Positions 17,301 through 25,544 of a stretch of 64,000 nt of DNA are shown one piece after another. Each line of letters starts with the position of its first letter. Positions within the stretch are counted from its first letter, which is position 1. The stretch spans positions 1,984,001 through 2,048,000 of the forward strand of contig NZ_WKJP01000001.1 of NCBI RefSeq assembly GCF_009674585.1, given 5' to 3'. The DNA comes from Haloferax marinisediminis. GTDB taxonomy: Archaea > Halobacteriota > Halobacteria > Halobacteriales > Haloferacaceae. A model generated the notes under the pieces. The model was not told the origin of the DNA, did no database searches, and saw nothing but the letters and a program-made list of their open reading frames with translations. A program made the position numbers and the translations under genes.

Positions 17301-17447
17301 GCTGGATTCGTCGAAGAGAACGTCGACCTCATCGCCGAAGAGGTCCGCGCCCGCGAGTTCGAACTCGGGAGCGCCGAAGGCGACACCGTCGAAGACTGGG
17401 ACGTCGAAGACGTGTCTGTGACCATCGCAGTCACCCGACTCGACTGA
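14316..17447 (+). CDS. ileS: Isoleucyl-tRNA synthetase
   Basis: IleRS charges tRNA-Ile with isoleucine in the cytosol. The class I signatures are present: P-P-Y-T-S-G-Q-M-H-L-G (HIGH-type) near residue 50 and K-M-S-K-S (16122-16136) near residue 603. The editing domain lies between them and an anticodon-binding C-terminal part follows, about 1,043 residues in all. Two starts are possible. ATG 14316 (M-E-D-I-A-D-Q-Y) follows a TATA box (TGATATATATCC, about 14287-14298) at leaderless spacing and matches where homology begins. ATG 14232 would add 28 residues, partly in rare codons, but it is coupled to the second leader frame. Both may be used: a regulated long transcript and a basal short one. 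Confidence 0.93.
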   Translation: MEDIADQYTPADVESVVGEYWDENDAYEATKEAHADDPSFFFVDGPPYTSGQMHLGTAWNKTLKDAVIRHKRMTGHQVTDRPGYDMHGLPIEVKVEEELGFTTKRDIEEFGMEAFIQKCKEFAVRNREAMDEDFQSIGTWMDWDNPYETLSPEYMEAAWWAFSNVADNGLVEQGKRSVNYCPRCQTAIAANEVEYDEITSPSIYVKFPLKGREGNLVIWTTTPWTIPANTFVAVSEEMTYQAVRAEKDGESEVLYVAEPCVEGVLKKGRYEDYEVLDELTGDEMVGWEYDHPLADVLGEYADFEGAGEVYTADYVEADRTGLVHSAPGHGQEDFARGQELGLDVFVPVDDKGEFTEQGGEYEGTFVRDANPQVIEDLDERGYLLHAGEHDHRYGHCWRCDTDIIFLATDQWFITVTDIKDQLLDNIEESEWHPQWARDNRFRDFVSDAPDWNISRQRYWGIPLPIWVPQDPDADGAKEMIVIGTRDELAERVDQDIDAETVDLHRPSVDPLTITEDGVTYERVPDVFDVWIDSSVATWGTLDFPGETEAYDELWPADLIIEAHDQTRGWFWSQLGMGTAATGESPYKEVIMHGFANDKDGRKMSKSVGNIVTPEEAIERAGRDPLRAYLLSHDQQGVDLSFEWDGLVDTQSTLNIFWNVFRFPLPYMELDGYDPAEADLSEGELTVVDEWVLSRLQTVKAEMHEAWDDYEVHTALNTLLDFITQDVSRFYVKAIRERMWDEEESDSKLGAYATLSTVLAESIRLIAPYTPYMAERMYQRLDGSETTVHMLSYPTVDEDLRNEDLETNMAVLRDVEEAAAHARQLGGRKLRWPVSRIVVESDDEEVAEAVDALSDLLSERVNTRSVQVVEVFDELVETAEPQMSVIGPEFGADAQKIMNAVEGLTRAEVEAGVDVDGETYELTDEMVSYVKEPPENVASAEFEGGSVYVDTTLSDDIESEGYSRDVIRRIQEMRKQLDLDVEEEIDVGVVVEDDRVAGFVEENVDLIAEEVRAREFELGSAEGDTVEDWDVEDVSVTIAVTRLD

Positions 17448-17533
17448 ACGGCCAGTCGCATCGGTTTCACCGTCAAATTTTTGCTCGTTCCCACGCGCAC
17501 AGCCTTCAGCTTGACTAACACTTTTGGTCGAAT

Positions 17534-17543
17534 CACACGTGTG
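17534..17543. promoter_or_regulatory. Palindrome before dhaK (candidate operator)
   Basis: CACACGTGTG is a perfect 10-base palindrome ending 12 bp before the dhaK ATG, around the expected transcription start. It could bind a dimeric repressor of the dha genes. The regulator is unknown. Confidence 0.4.
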
Positions 17544-17555
17544 GTATGATGACGT

Positions 17556-18554
17556 ATGAAGAAACTCATCAACGAACCCGGAGCGGTCGTAGACGAGATG
17601 CTCGATGGAATGGTCGCAGCGCACCCCGAACTGCGCCGACTCGACGGCACGAACGTCCTCGTACGCGGTGACGCGCCGGTCGACGGAAAAGTCGCAATCG
17701 TCTCTGGTGGCGGGTCCGGACACGAACCCACACACGCTGGCTATCTCGGTGAAGGGATGCTCGACGGTGCCGCCGCAGGTGAGGTGTTCACATCCCCGAC
17801 CGCCGACCAGCTGAACGAGATGATTCAGGCGACAGACTCGGGCGCGGGCGTCCTCTGTGTCGTCAAGAACTACGAAGGCGACGTGATGAACTTCGACACC
17901 GCCGCGGAGATGGCGGGGATGGAAGGCATCGACGTCGAGCAAGTCGTCGTCAACGACGACGTGGCCGTCGAAGACTCGCTGTACACCTCGGGTCGCCGCG
18001 GTGTCGCAGGCACCATCTTCGTCCACAAGTGCGCCGGCGCGAAAGCGGCCCAAGGCGCAGACCTCGGCGAGGTCAAAGCAGTCGCCGAGAAAGTTATCGA
18101 CAACGTCCGTACGATGGGGATGGCGCTCACCTCGTGTGTCACACCCGAGAAAGGCGAGCCCACGTTCGACCTCGGCGAAGACGAAATCGAACTCGGCATC
18201 GGTATCCACGGCGAACCGGGAACCGAACGCGCCGACATCATGAGCGCCGACGAGATAACCGAACACCTGACCGAGAACGTCCTCGACGACTTGGACCTCG
18301 ACGAGGGTGAAGAAGTCGTCACGATGGTCAACGGCATGGGCGGGACGCCACTGATGGAACTCTACGTCGTCAACCGCAAACTCCAGTCCATCCTCGGCGA
18401 CCACGGTGTCGAGACGTGGGACGCGTGGGTCGGCGACTACATGACGTCGCTCGACATGATGGGCTGTTCCATCACGGTCCTTCGCGTCGACGACGAACTG
18501 AAAGAACTGCTCGGTGCGCCGGCAGAGACTCCCGCACTCACCGTCTCCGAGTAA
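17556..18554 (+). CDS. dhaK: PTS-dependent dihydroxyacetone kinase, substrate-binding subunit DhaK
   Basis: DhaK binds dihydroxyacetone covalently through a histidine and presents it for phosphorylation by DhaL. The 332-residue protein has the N-terminal block K-K-L-I-N-E-P, G-G-G-S-G-H-E-P-T-H-A-G-Y-L-G (about residues 51-64), and the later G-I-G-I-H-G-E-P-G block. The H-G-E-P-G segment corresponds to the substrate-binding His region of DhaK. It heads a same-strand set dhaK-dhaL-dhaM, with dhaL 78 bp downstream. The product, dihydroxyacetone phosphate, enters glycolysis or gluconeogenesis through the aldolase encoded at 62.5 kb. Confidence 0.95.
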   Translation: MKKLINEPGAVVDEMLDGMVAAHPELRRLDGTNVLVRGDAPVDGKVAIVSGGGSGHEPTHAGYLGEGMLDGAAAGEVFTSPTADQLNEMIQATDSGAGVLCVVKNYEGDVMNFDTAAEMAGMEGIDVEQVVVNDDVAVEDSLYTSGRRGVAGTIFVHKCAGAKAAQGADLGEVKAVAEKVIDNVRTMGMALTSCVTPEKGEPTFDLGEDEIELGIGIHGEPGTERADIMSADEITEHLTENVLDDLDLDEGEEVVTMVNGMGGTPLMELYVVNRKLQSILGDHGVETWDAWVGDYMTSLDMMGCSITVLRVDDELKELLGAPAETPALTVSE

Positions 18555-18632
18555 TCCAGACCGATTCGTTTTTTCGCGGCAGAACGTTCCACCGGGGCAA
18601 GGGATTAACGACCTGCGTGCGAATGGCTGTCT

Positions 18633-19331
18633 ATGGCTGACGTCGATACACAGCGAGAAGCGGTGCTAGATGCCCTCGACAACGTCGCGGCGCGACTCTC
18701 AGAGGAAAAGTCGTATCTCACCGACCTCGACTCTGCAATCGGTGACGCAGACCACGGCGCGAACATGCAACGCGGGTTCAGTAAAGCAGCCGAAAAACGC
18801 GACGACTTCGCCGAGATGGACCCCGACGAAGTCGTCAAGAACGTCGGGACGACGCTCATCTCGAACGTCGGCGGTGCGTCTGGCCCGCTGTACGGCGGGT
18901 CGATAATGTTCGCCAGTCAGGAACTCGAAGGTGGCATCACCGCCGAAACCTCGGTCGCGTTCGCCGAGGCGTATCTGGACAAGGTGAAAGACCGAGGCGG
19001 CGCGCAGGTCGGGTCGAAGACGATGGTCGACGCGCTGGTTCCGGCAGTCCACACCTACAAGAAATCTATCGAACAGGACGACCTGCCACCGCTGGAGGCG
19101 TTGGCGAAGGCGGTCGATGCCGCAGAGCGCGGCGTCGAATTCACCACGCCCATCAAGGCGCTGAAGGGGCGCGCGTCGTTCCTCGACTGGCGCTCTGTCG
19201 GACACCAGGACCCCGGTGCGACGAGCACCCTGTTCATCATGGAAGAACTGCTGGCGACGGCCGAAGCGTACCTCGACGGTGACGTCGAGCGAGACGCCCG
19301 CGCGGAAGACGCAGTACGGAGAGACGAATGA
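18633..19331 (+). CDS. dhaL: Dihydroxyacetone kinase ADP-binding subunit DhaL
   Basis: DhaL carries a tightly bound ADP that is recharged by phospho-DhaM and then phosphorylates dihydroxyacetone on DhaK. The 232-residue protein shows the magnesium-ADP motif I-G-D-A-D-H-G (about residues 41-47), G-G-A-S-G-P-L-Y-G and the C-terminal G-H-Q-D-P-G-A block. It overlaps dhaM by four bases (ATGA), indicating tight co-translation. Length is normal for the PTS-type enzyme. Confidence 0.95.
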   Translation: MADVDTQREAVLDALDNVAARLSEEKSYLTDLDSAIGDADHGANMQRGFSKAAEKRDDFAEMDPDEVVKNVGTTLISNVGGASGPLYGGSIMFASQELEGGITAETSVAFAEAYLDKVKDRGGAQVGSKTMVDALVPAVHTYKKSIEQDDLPPLEALAKAVDAAERGVEFTTPIKALKGRASFLDWRSVGHQDPGATSTLFIMEELLATAEAYLDGDVERDARAEDAVRRDE

Positions 19332-19714
19332 TTGGGCTCGTCGTCGTCTCACACAGCGGCAAAGCGGCAGAAGGAATCGCCGAGGTGGCCGCACAGATGG
19401 GGGGCGGAAAGGCCAGAATCGTCCCTGCTGGCGGTGAAGACGGAGGCATCGGAACGTCTCCCGACCGAATCCGTGAGGGTATCGAGGAAGCCGACGACGG
19501 CGACGGCGTCGTCGTCCTCGTCGACCTCGGAAGCGCCGTCATGAACACAGAACTCGCCATCGAGATGGCGACTGACGTGAACGCGACGATTGCCGACGCG
19601 CCACTTCTCGAAGGAACGCTCAACGCTGCGGTGGAGACCACCAGCAAGAAAGCGACACTCCAGTCCGTCGTCGAGCGTGCTGAAGAGGCGCGTGACTACC
19701 GAAAACTGAACTGA
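19328..19714 (+). CDS. dhaM: PTS EIIA component of dihydroxyacetone kinase, DhaM
   Basis: DhaM takes phosphate from HPr and passes it to the ADP on DhaL. The 128-residue protein is a single EIIA domain of the mannose-like fold. It starts M-I-G-L-V-V-V-S-H-S, where the histidine in V-S-H-S is the expected phosphorylated residue, and has D-L-G-S-A-V-M-N-T-E near residue 60. It lacks the HPr and EI-like domains fused in E. coli DhaM, so it depends on separate HPr and EI. The HPr gene lies end to end with it (19719) on the opposite strand, and EI is at 60.7 kb. Confidence 0.93.
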   Translation: MIGLVVVSHSGKAAEGIAEVAAQMGGGKARIVPAGGEDGGIGTSPDRIREGIEEADDGDGVVVLVDLGSAVMNTELAIEMATDVNATIADAPLLEGTLNAAVETTSKKATLQSVVERAEEARDYRKLN

Positions 19715-19718
19715 GGAC

Positions 19719-19994
19719 TTATGCCTCGTCGCCCGATTCGGGCGTCGAGAGTACTTCTTCGAGCGCGTCGAGTGCAGCTTCGGCGTCGTCGCCGTCCGCG
19801 ACGAGACGGACCTCTTCGCCGTGAGAGACGTTGAGTCCAGTTACTGCGAGCATACTCGCAGCAGAGACGAGTGCGTCGTCTTCGGTGCGGCCGACCTGTA
19901 TCTCGGCATCGAAGGAGTTGGCGGTCTCGACGAACTGGGATGCGGGGCGTGCGTGGAGGCCGTCTTCGGGGACGACGGTGACGATTCGTTCCAT
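19719..19994 (-). CDS. ptsH: Phosphocarrier protein HPr
   Basis: The 91-residue HPr relays phosphate from enzyme I to EIIA proteins. The active-site block D-G-L-H-A-R-P-A-S (His about residue 15) is intact. The regulatory-site region reads A-A-S-M-L-A-V-T-G-L, with Ser at the usual position 46. The start at 19994 gives the standard length, and a longer upstream frame is a different, unrelated reading. It is the last gene of the glpK-glpX-ptsH direction and faces dhaM. It is the only HPr in this window and the natural donor for DhaM. Confidence 0.95.
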   Translation of the reverse strand: MERIVTVVPEDGLHARPASQFVETANSFDAEIQVGRTEDDALVSAASMLAVTGLNVSHGEEVRLVADGDDAEAALDALEEVLSTPESGDEA

Positions 19995-20088
19995 ACGTTC
20001 CGCTACCGACTGCGTCGCGTTATCACTGGCGGTTGCGGAACATCGTGTCGAAAAAATCGAAGTGAGTTGTGTGTGTTCGTGACGTGCG

Positions 20089-21165
20089 TTACATTCCGAG
20101 CGTGGCGACCCACGACGAACTCGGGAAGATTCCTGCGATGGCGAGCATCGCGATGAGGAACGTCCCGAAGACGATTGCAGCTGCCGGTGGGTCCCAGTGG
20201 GTGCTCCCGTGGGAGTAGAAGACACGCTGGAACGCCTCACCGAAGAGGCCACAGATGACACCGAAGATGGCGCCGATGATGAGGGCAACCACGCCGAGTT
20301 CAGCTGCACCGGACGTCCACGCGAGCGCTGCCGTCGAAGCGGGCAGCGCCATGTGGTGGGTGACAGGGATGCGCTCGACGCCGAGGTTCAGGAAGAAGAG
20401 CGTCGCAGCCGAGATACCGAATGCGAGGAATGCACTCCCGGTTGCGAGTGCGATGTACGCCGCCACGATACCGACGACGGCACTGATGGCTGCCACTTCG
20501 CCCCACTTGTACATGTTCGGGAGCCACGGTTCGACTGCCAGTAGGTCTTCGTCGTCGCCACCGTCGGTGACTGCTTGTCCACCGGCAGCTGCTTCACCGC
20601 GAGTCTCGCCGCGTTCGAACGGCGTCATGTCGAAGAGTCCGTCTCCGTAGACCTTCCCGATGATGTCGTAGCCGAAGACGACACGGTGGAGGAGCGCAGA
20701 GAGCGTCACACCCATCGCGATGTGGTCGTACGGCATGCTGAACGATGCCGAGAGGACGGTCAGCCAGTAGCCGATGATACCGAAGATACCACCGACGGCG
20801 AGCACGTCGGGCTTAGACCCGAGTGCGAAGCCGATGTCCTTGGCCTTGTGGTAGTCGAACCCGCTGTCGATGTAGCCGCGGTTGGCCGCGTAGGCTGCAG
20901 CAGCCGCACCGCCAGCGAAACTAATTGCTGGCGAGAACGGGACACCGAAGGCGACTGCCCCGGTGATGCCGACAGAGCCGAGTGCGTTCGGGTCGGCATC
21001 GATGACGTTGCCGAGGGATCTGCTTGCGAGGTTGGCTGCCTCGCCGGCGATGACCATGAACCCCGTGAAGATGAACACGGGAAGCGCACCGATTGCGGCA
21101 CCGAATGCGCCGCCAGCGAAGGCGGCGATAATCATTTCGAGTGCCCACAGGTCGCTTAGTGCCAT
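20089..21165 (-). CDS. Putative glycerol transport membrane protein (H. volcanii GlpX-type)
   Basis: The 358-residue protein has about nine hydrophobic segments, many small residues (G, A, S) and a charged cytoplasmic loop near residues 185-215. It follows glpK directly (stop TAG then ATG with no gap). In Haloferax volcanii the equivalent gene next to glpK has been described as a putative glycerol facilitator called glpX. That name also denotes an unrelated bacterial bisphosphatase, so no symbol is given. It shows no aquaporin N-P-A boxes. The transport role is inferred from position. Confidence 0.75.
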   Translation of the reverse strand: MALSDLWALEMIIAAFAGGAFGAAIGALPVFIFTGFMVIAGEAANLASRSLGNVIDADPNALGSVGITGAVAFGVPFSPAISFAGGAAAAAYAANRGYIDSGFDYHKAKDIGFALGSKPDVLAVGGIFGIIGYWLTVLSASFSMPYDHIAMGVTLSALLHRVVFGYDIIGKVYGDGLFDMTPFERGETRGEAAAGGQAVTDGGDDEDLLAVEPWLPNMYKWGEVAAISAVVGIVAAYIALATGSAFLAFGISAATLFFLNLGVERIPVTHHMALPASTAALAWTSGAAELGVVALIIGAIFGVICGLFGEAFQRVFYSHGSTHWDPPAAAIVFGTFLIAMLAIAGIFPSSSWVATLGM

Positions 21166-22704
21166 CTATTCCTCACCATCTCGTGCCCAGTCGAGGGAGC
21201 GCTCGACTGCTTCTTTCCAGCGTCCGTAGCGGTGTTCGACGTTCTGCGGGTTCGACGGGTTGAACTCGCGGTCGACCTGCCAGTTGTCGCGGAGCTCGTC
21301 GAGCGTCTCCCAGTAGCCGACGGCGAGGCCAGCGGCGTATGCAGCGCCGAGTGCCGTCGTCTCGTCGACTTCGGGGCGGACGATTTCCGTGTCGAGGATG
21401 TTCGACTGGAGCTGGCAGAGGAAGTTGTTCTTGACTGCGCCACCGTCGACGCGAAGGCTCGAGAGGTCGATGTCGCTGTCTTCGACCATCGCTTCGGCGA
21501 CGTCGCGCGTCTGGAACGCGATGGATTCGAGCGTCGCGCGAACGATGTGCTCGCGGCGGGTGCCACGAGTCATGCCGACGATGGTCCCGCGGGCGCGCTG
21601 GTCCCAGTGCGGGGCACCGAGGCCAGCGAACGCCGGGACGAAGTAGACGCCGTCCGTCGAATCGACGGAGCGAGCGAGCTTTTCGGACTCTGCAGCGTCC
21701 TCGATGAGGGTCATGTCTTCGAGCCACTCGATTGCGGCACCCGTGATGAAGATGGAGCCTTCGAGGGCGTACTGGACGGGTTCACCGGAGCGCTGGAAGC
21801 CGACGGTGGTGAGGAGGCCGTGTTCGGACATGACTGCCTCATCGCCGGTGTTCATCAGCATGAACGAACCGGTGCCGTAGGTGTTCTTCGCGTCACCGGC
21901 GTCGAAACAGGTCTGACCGAACAGTGCTGCCTGCTGGTCACCGAGTGCACCCGCAACGGGGATTTCGGCGCCGAGGAAGCCGTCGGCGTCGGTCGAACCG
22001 TAGTGGTCGTCGTCGGACGACGGGCGGACTTCTGGGACCATCTCCCGCGGGACGTTGAACTCGTCGAGGAGTTCGTCGTCCCACTCCATGTCGTGGATAT
22101 TGAACAACATGGTACGGGAGGCGTTCGTGACGTCCGTGATGTGGTTCCCCGTCAGTTTGTAGATGAGCCACGTGTCGATGGTACCGAACGCGAGTTCGCC
22201 TTCTTCGGCGCGCTCGCGTACGTCTGCGGGACGAGAGCGCTGCAGTTTGATGGGGTCGGAGTTGTCGAGGAGCCACTCCGCTTTCGTCGCAGAGAAGTAC
22301 GCGTCAGGTTCGAGACCCGTCTTCTGCTGGACGTCGTCTTTCTTCCCTTCTTCCTCGAGCGTCTCGATTCGGTCCGTCGTTCGTCGGTCCTGCCAGACGA
22401 TGGCGTTGTGAATCGGCTGACCTGTCTCACGGTCCCAGACGACTGTCGTCTCGCGCTGGTTCGTGATACCGATTGCTTCCAGTTGCTCTGGCTCGAGAAG
22501 CGCATCTTCGAGCGCCGCGTTGATGACTTTCTTCGTGTTCTCCCAGATCTCGTTGGCGTCGTGTTCGACCCAACCAGGCTCGGGGTAAATCTGTTCGTGC
22601 TTTTCGTACGCGTTTGCGACCACTTTCCCGTCGTGGTCGAAAACCATAAACCGTGTACCAGTGGTGCCCTGGTCGATGGCACCGACGTAAGTTTCTCCTG
22701 ACAT
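21166..22704 (-). CDS. glpK: Glycerol kinase
   Basis: GlpK phosphorylates glycerol to sn-glycerol 3-phosphate with ATP. The 512-residue FGGY-family enzyme starts with the phosphate loop D-Q-G-T-T-G-T-R. It has N-Q-R-E-T-T-V-V-W-D near residue 80, A-G-A-L-G-D-Q-Q-A-A-L-F-G near 243, G-A-P-H-W-D near 324, and V-D-G-G-A-V-K-N-N-F-L near 400. Residues for substrate and nucleotide binding are all present. It is transcribed with the putative transporter and HPr gene. Its own leader has an inverted repeat at 22723-22745 that may control it. Confidence 0.97.
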   Translation of the reverse strand: MSGETYVGAIDQGTTGTRFMVFDHDGKVVANAYEKHEQIYPEPGWVEHDANEIWENTKKVINAALEDALLEPEQLEAIGITNQRETTVVWDRETGQPIHNAIVWQDRRTTDRIETLEEEGKKDDVQQKTGLEPDAYFSATKAEWLLDNSDPIKLQRSRPADVRERAEEGELAFGTIDTWLIYKLTGNHITDVTNASRTMLFNIHDMEWDDELLDEFNVPREMVPEVRPSSDDDHYGSTDADGFLGAEIPVAGALGDQQAALFGQTCFDAGDAKNTYGTGSFMLMNTGDEAVMSEHGLLTTVGFQRSGEPVQYALEGSIFITGAAIEWLEDMTLIEDAAESEKLARSVDSTDGVYFVPAFAGLGAPHWDQRARGTIVGMTRGTRREHIVRATLESIAFQTRDVAEAMVEDSDIDLSSLRVDGGAVKNNFLCQLQSNILDTEIVRPEVDETTALGAAYAAGLAVGYWETLDELRDNWQVDREFNPSNPQNVEHRYGRWKEAVERSLDWARDGEE

Positions 22705-22722
22705 AGCTAACCAACCTCGATT

Positions 22723-22745
22723 CGAACTCTCTCTCTGAGAGTTCG
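22723..22745. promoter_or_regulatory. Inverted repeat before glpK (candidate operator)
   Basis: CGAACTCTC (22723-22731) and GAGAGTTCG (22737-22745) form a perfect 9-base inverted repeat around TCTCT. It lies between the glpK ATG (22704) and a TATA-like CATATTATTTG further upstream (about 22761-22771), so it could be an operator or a 5' leader hairpin. Confidence 0.45.
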
Positions 22746-22939
22746 ACCATTACAAACAATGTACAAATAATATGATAAATGTTTCTTTACTCCCGAGTTC
22801 CTACCGGTGATACAGTATTCTCCCGAATGCTGGGCTTAGACGGCGAGTAGACGTCATATTATTTCGTACGACTACCTACAACGAGCGATATTCGCGTGTG
22901 ACTACGTGACTGAGAAACGTGTGCGGGGCCGGGGTGCGC

Positions 22940-22961
22940 GTGACACCGAGTGGGGTGTCAC
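22940..22961 (-). terminator. Stem-loop after glpC
   Basis: GTGACACC (22940-22947) and GGTGTCAC (22954-22961) form a perfect 8-bp stem with a six-base loop, starting 8 bases beyond the glpC stop codon. There is no T-run. It may end or process the glpABC transcript ahead of glpK. Confidence 0.5.
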
Positions 22962-22968
22962 GAGTGTC

Positions 22969-24279
22969 TTAGACCAGTGCTTCTTCGAGGAGTTGCAGTG
23001 GGTGTTTGATGTCGTAGCCAGTGCCGTGTTCCATCTGCATGGAGCAGGTGGGACATTCGGTCATGCCGACGTTGCCCTCGGCGTGTTCCATGTGGTCGAA
23101 CATGTCCGCTCCGATCTGCATCGACTTGTCGTACTTCTCTTCTTTCCACCCGTAGGTGCCAGAGATTCCGGAACAGGAGTCGCCGACGTCCTCGATGTCG
23201 ACACCGTCGAGTTCACGGAACAGTTCCACTGCCTGCCGGTCGAGTCCCTGATTTCGACCGTGACACGGCGCGTGGTAGGCGAACGACTGGTCGGAGACGG
23301 ACGCCTCTCGAATCTCACCTTCGAGGTCTTCGTGGATACGGAGGTATTCGAGCGCCTCGTAGGTGTGTTCGGAGAGGTCGTTGATGCCGTCGATGTCGAA
23401 CAGTTCTGGGTACTCCTGTCGGAGCGACATCGAGCAAGAGGTACACGACGCGATGATGTCGTACCCCTCAGGGATGAGTCCAGAGAAGTTCTCGACGTTG
23501 ATGCCGGCGGCGCGTTTCGCGTCGTCCAGCATCCCGTTTGCGAACATCGGCGTCCCGGAACATCGCTGCTTGGGGACGACGACTTCGTAGCCGAACGACT
23601 CGAAGACGCGAACCATCGCCTTGCCGACCTCGGGCGTGTTGTAGTTGGAGTAACACCCGTGGAAGTAGGCGACTCGCTTGTCTTCGGAGCGAACCTGCGG
23701 GCCGCCGCGCTCGTTCCACCACTCGCGGAACGTCTGGGTGGCGAACTCGGGGAAGTCGCGTTCGGCCGTGATGCCGAGGACTTTCTCGTTGATTTTCTGG
23801 ACGACACTGTTCCCCATCATCGTGTTCGTCAGACGGGGGAACATGCTACCCAGCTGGGCGAGCGTCCCGTAGTTTGCGAGGATGCGGTTGCGGATGTACT
23901 CGCGGGAGAGTTTGTCCATCTCCTCGTCGACGTACTCACCACGGGCCGTGTTGTGCATCTGGCTGAGCGGCACGCCCGACGGGCAGGCGTCGTCACAGCG
24001 CATGCAGTTCGAACACGACATGATGGAGTCGTCGACGGCGGCGTCGTCTTTGCGCTTGAGACGCCACTGTTCTGGGCCCTGGAACTTCGGCCCGGGGAAC
24101 TCGTCGTCGACTTCGGCGACCGGACAGGACACGTCACAGGCAGTGCACTTGTAACAGTGGTCCGCGCCGGGACGGAGGTCCATGTCGGTGCTCTCTGGGA
24201 ACACTTCGACGGCTTCGAAGTCGTCTGTCTGTGCGTCTGGGGCCAGTGTCGGATTCGTCGGTGACTCTGCGTCGCTCAT
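22969..24279 (-). CDS. glpC: Anaerobic-type glycerol-3-phosphate dehydrogenase, Fe-S subunit C
   Basis: The 436-residue subunit passes electrons from GlpA to the membrane quinone pool. Two 4Fe-4S ferredoxin motifs lie at the N-terminus: C-Y-K-C-T-A-C-D-V-S-C-P near residue 42 and C-S-N-C-M-R-C-D-D-A-C-P near 93. Two CCG-type cysteine-rich domains follow, with C-S-G-T near 226 and the C-terminal C-P-T-C block. It overlaps glpB by four bases. The complex acts at the inner face of the membrane and forms dihydroxyacetone phosphate from glycerol 3-phosphate. Confidence 0.95.
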   Translation of the reverse strand: MSDAESPTNPTLAPDAQTDDFEAVEVFPESTDMDLRPGADHCYKCTACDVSCPVAEVDDEFPGPKFQGPEQWRLKRKDDAAVDDSIMSCSNCMRCDDACPSGVPLSQMHNTARGEYVDEEMDKLSREYIRNRILANYGTLAQLGSMFPRLTNTMMGNSVVQKINEKVLGITAERDFPEFATQTFREWWNERGGPQVRSEDKRVAYFHGCYSNYNTPEVGKAMVRVFESFGYEVVVPKQRCSGTPMFANGMLDDAKRAAGINVENFSGLIPEGYDIIASCTSCSMSLRQEYPELFDIDGINDLSEHTYEALEYLRIHEDLEGEIREASVSDQSFAYHAPCHGRNQGLDRQAVELFRELDGVDIEDVGDSCSGISGTYGWKEEKYDKSMQIGADMFDHMEHAEGNVGMTECPTCSMQMEHGTGYDIKHPLQLLEEALV

Positions 24280-25544
24280 TGGGAAGCCTCCTCGCCCGCG
24301 AGTCGGCCAGCGACGGCGCCCGTCGCCAGCGAGACGCCGCTCGCGGATTTTTCACGTGCCACGTCGGCGCCGCCGACGACGCCACCCGCCGCACGCAGGT
24401 TTTCGAAGTGTGGTTCGCCGTCTTCGGCGGTCGGTCGGAGTTCGTCGTCGGGGACGACGCCGAAGCGAGCGAACGCGTGGTTGCCGAACGCTTCGGGGTC
24501 GGACCACTCGTAGCGGTCTTCGGGGTGTGGGACGTAACAGTCGAACACGGGTTCGGTGACGTGTTCTCGGTCCGAATCGAGTCCCTTGCCGACGAGACCA
24601 CCCGTCGCGAGGACGATTTGGTCGGCCTCGTACGGCGTCATTCGACTCTTCTGGTCGACGAGAACCGTCTCGATACGGCCATCTGCTGCCTCGAAGTCGA
24701 CTGCCGGGTTCCCCGACGAGATGCGGACGCCCGCTTCGTCGAGTGCGTCGAACAGCATATCTTCGAGTTTGAGGCCGAGGAGACTCGGCGGCCCAGTCGG
24801 AACTTCGAAGACGGGCACGCCGAGTCGGTCTGCGAGTTCGTCGCGGACGTCTTCGTCGTGGTCGTCTCCGAGCATCGCCGGGAATCCGACGCGTGTCTCG
24901 CCGTCTAACTCGGCGGCGACGGCGTCTGCCAGGACAGACCGGACGGTCCCACCAGCGACCGATTCGTCGCGGTCGAGCGCTTTTGCGAACCGCGTAACCT
25001 TCGCATCGGAGCGGAACGACTTGGGGAACCCAACTGTGACTCCTCGGACGTCGAAGGGGACGCCAGCGGCCGTGAGATGGTCGGCCGCGACGGGCGCGTC
25101 GAAGTCTGTGAGTCCTTCGAACCCGACGAGGAGCATGTCTCCAGACGAACTCGTGAGACCGGGTGCGACTGACTCGGGGTAGCGAGCAGTCGGTTTCATG
25201 GTGCCGCCGTGGGTCATGACGAGCGCGTTCGCGTCCGTGTGACCGCCCTGATAGGCGTCGCCAACCGCTTCGTCGAAGATGCGGAGTCCCTCGCGGATAC
25301 CGTCTTCGCCGGCGATGTGGTACGGATGGTCCTCGGGAAGCGAGTCGAGTCCCGCGTACGGGTCGGAGAACGGCCCGTCGCCATCGACGTATCCGAGCAC
25401 GTCGACGAGGCCGCTCGCCTGCCGAAGCGTGCTCTTTTTGTGTGCGAGCAGGCGAACTCGTGCGCCAGTCTCTGCGGCCGAGAGTGCGGCCGTACAGGCA
25501 GCGATACCACCACCGATGACGAGTACGTCGTCAGTTATCGCCAT
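24276..25544 (-). CDS. glpB: Glycerol-3-phosphate dehydrogenase subunit B
   Basis: The 422-residue flavoprotein-like subunit starts with a Rossmann dinucleotide loop, [10 protein letters not shown] (about residues 8-17), and ends [12 protein letters not shown]. The ATG at 25544 places the Rossmann loop at the N-terminus as in the family and gives a 14-base overlap with the glpA end. A longer upstream frame is rejected because that segment is the coding end of glpA. It links the catalytic GlpA to GlpC. Confidence 0.95.
   Translation of the reverse strand: MAITDDVLVIGGGIAACTAALSAAETGARVRLLAHKKSTLRQASGLVDVLGYVDGDGPFSDPYAGLDSLPEDHPYHIAGEDGIREGLRIFDEAVGDAYQGGHTDANALVMTHGGTMKPTARYPESVAPGLTSSSGDMLLVGFEGLTDFDAPVAADHLTAAGVPFDVRGVTVGFPKSFRSDAKVTRFAKALDRDESVAGGTVRSVLADAVAAELDGETRVGFPAMLGDDHDEDVRDELADRLGVPVFEVPTGPPSLLGLKLEDMLFDALDEAGVRISSGNPAVDFEAADGRIETVLVDQKSRMTPYEADQIVLATGGLVGKGLDSDREHVTEPVFDCYVPHPEDRYEWSDPEAFGNHAFARFGVVPDDELRPTAEDGEPHFENLRAAGGVVGGADVAREKSASGVSLATGAVAGRLAGEEASQ

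Noticed and set aside
14235-18404. Very long open frame (1,389 codons) on the minus strand opposite ileS and dhaK
   Set aside because: It is the mirror of real genes with GC-rich third positions. Its composition is a low-complexity mix of Val, Asp, Arg and Glu, and it has no domain. The plus-strand genes have full family motifs.
20197-20544. Acidic Cys-containing frame opposite the putative glycerol transporter
   Set aside because: It is antisense to a continuous membrane protein frame that directly abuts glpK, with no motif of its own.
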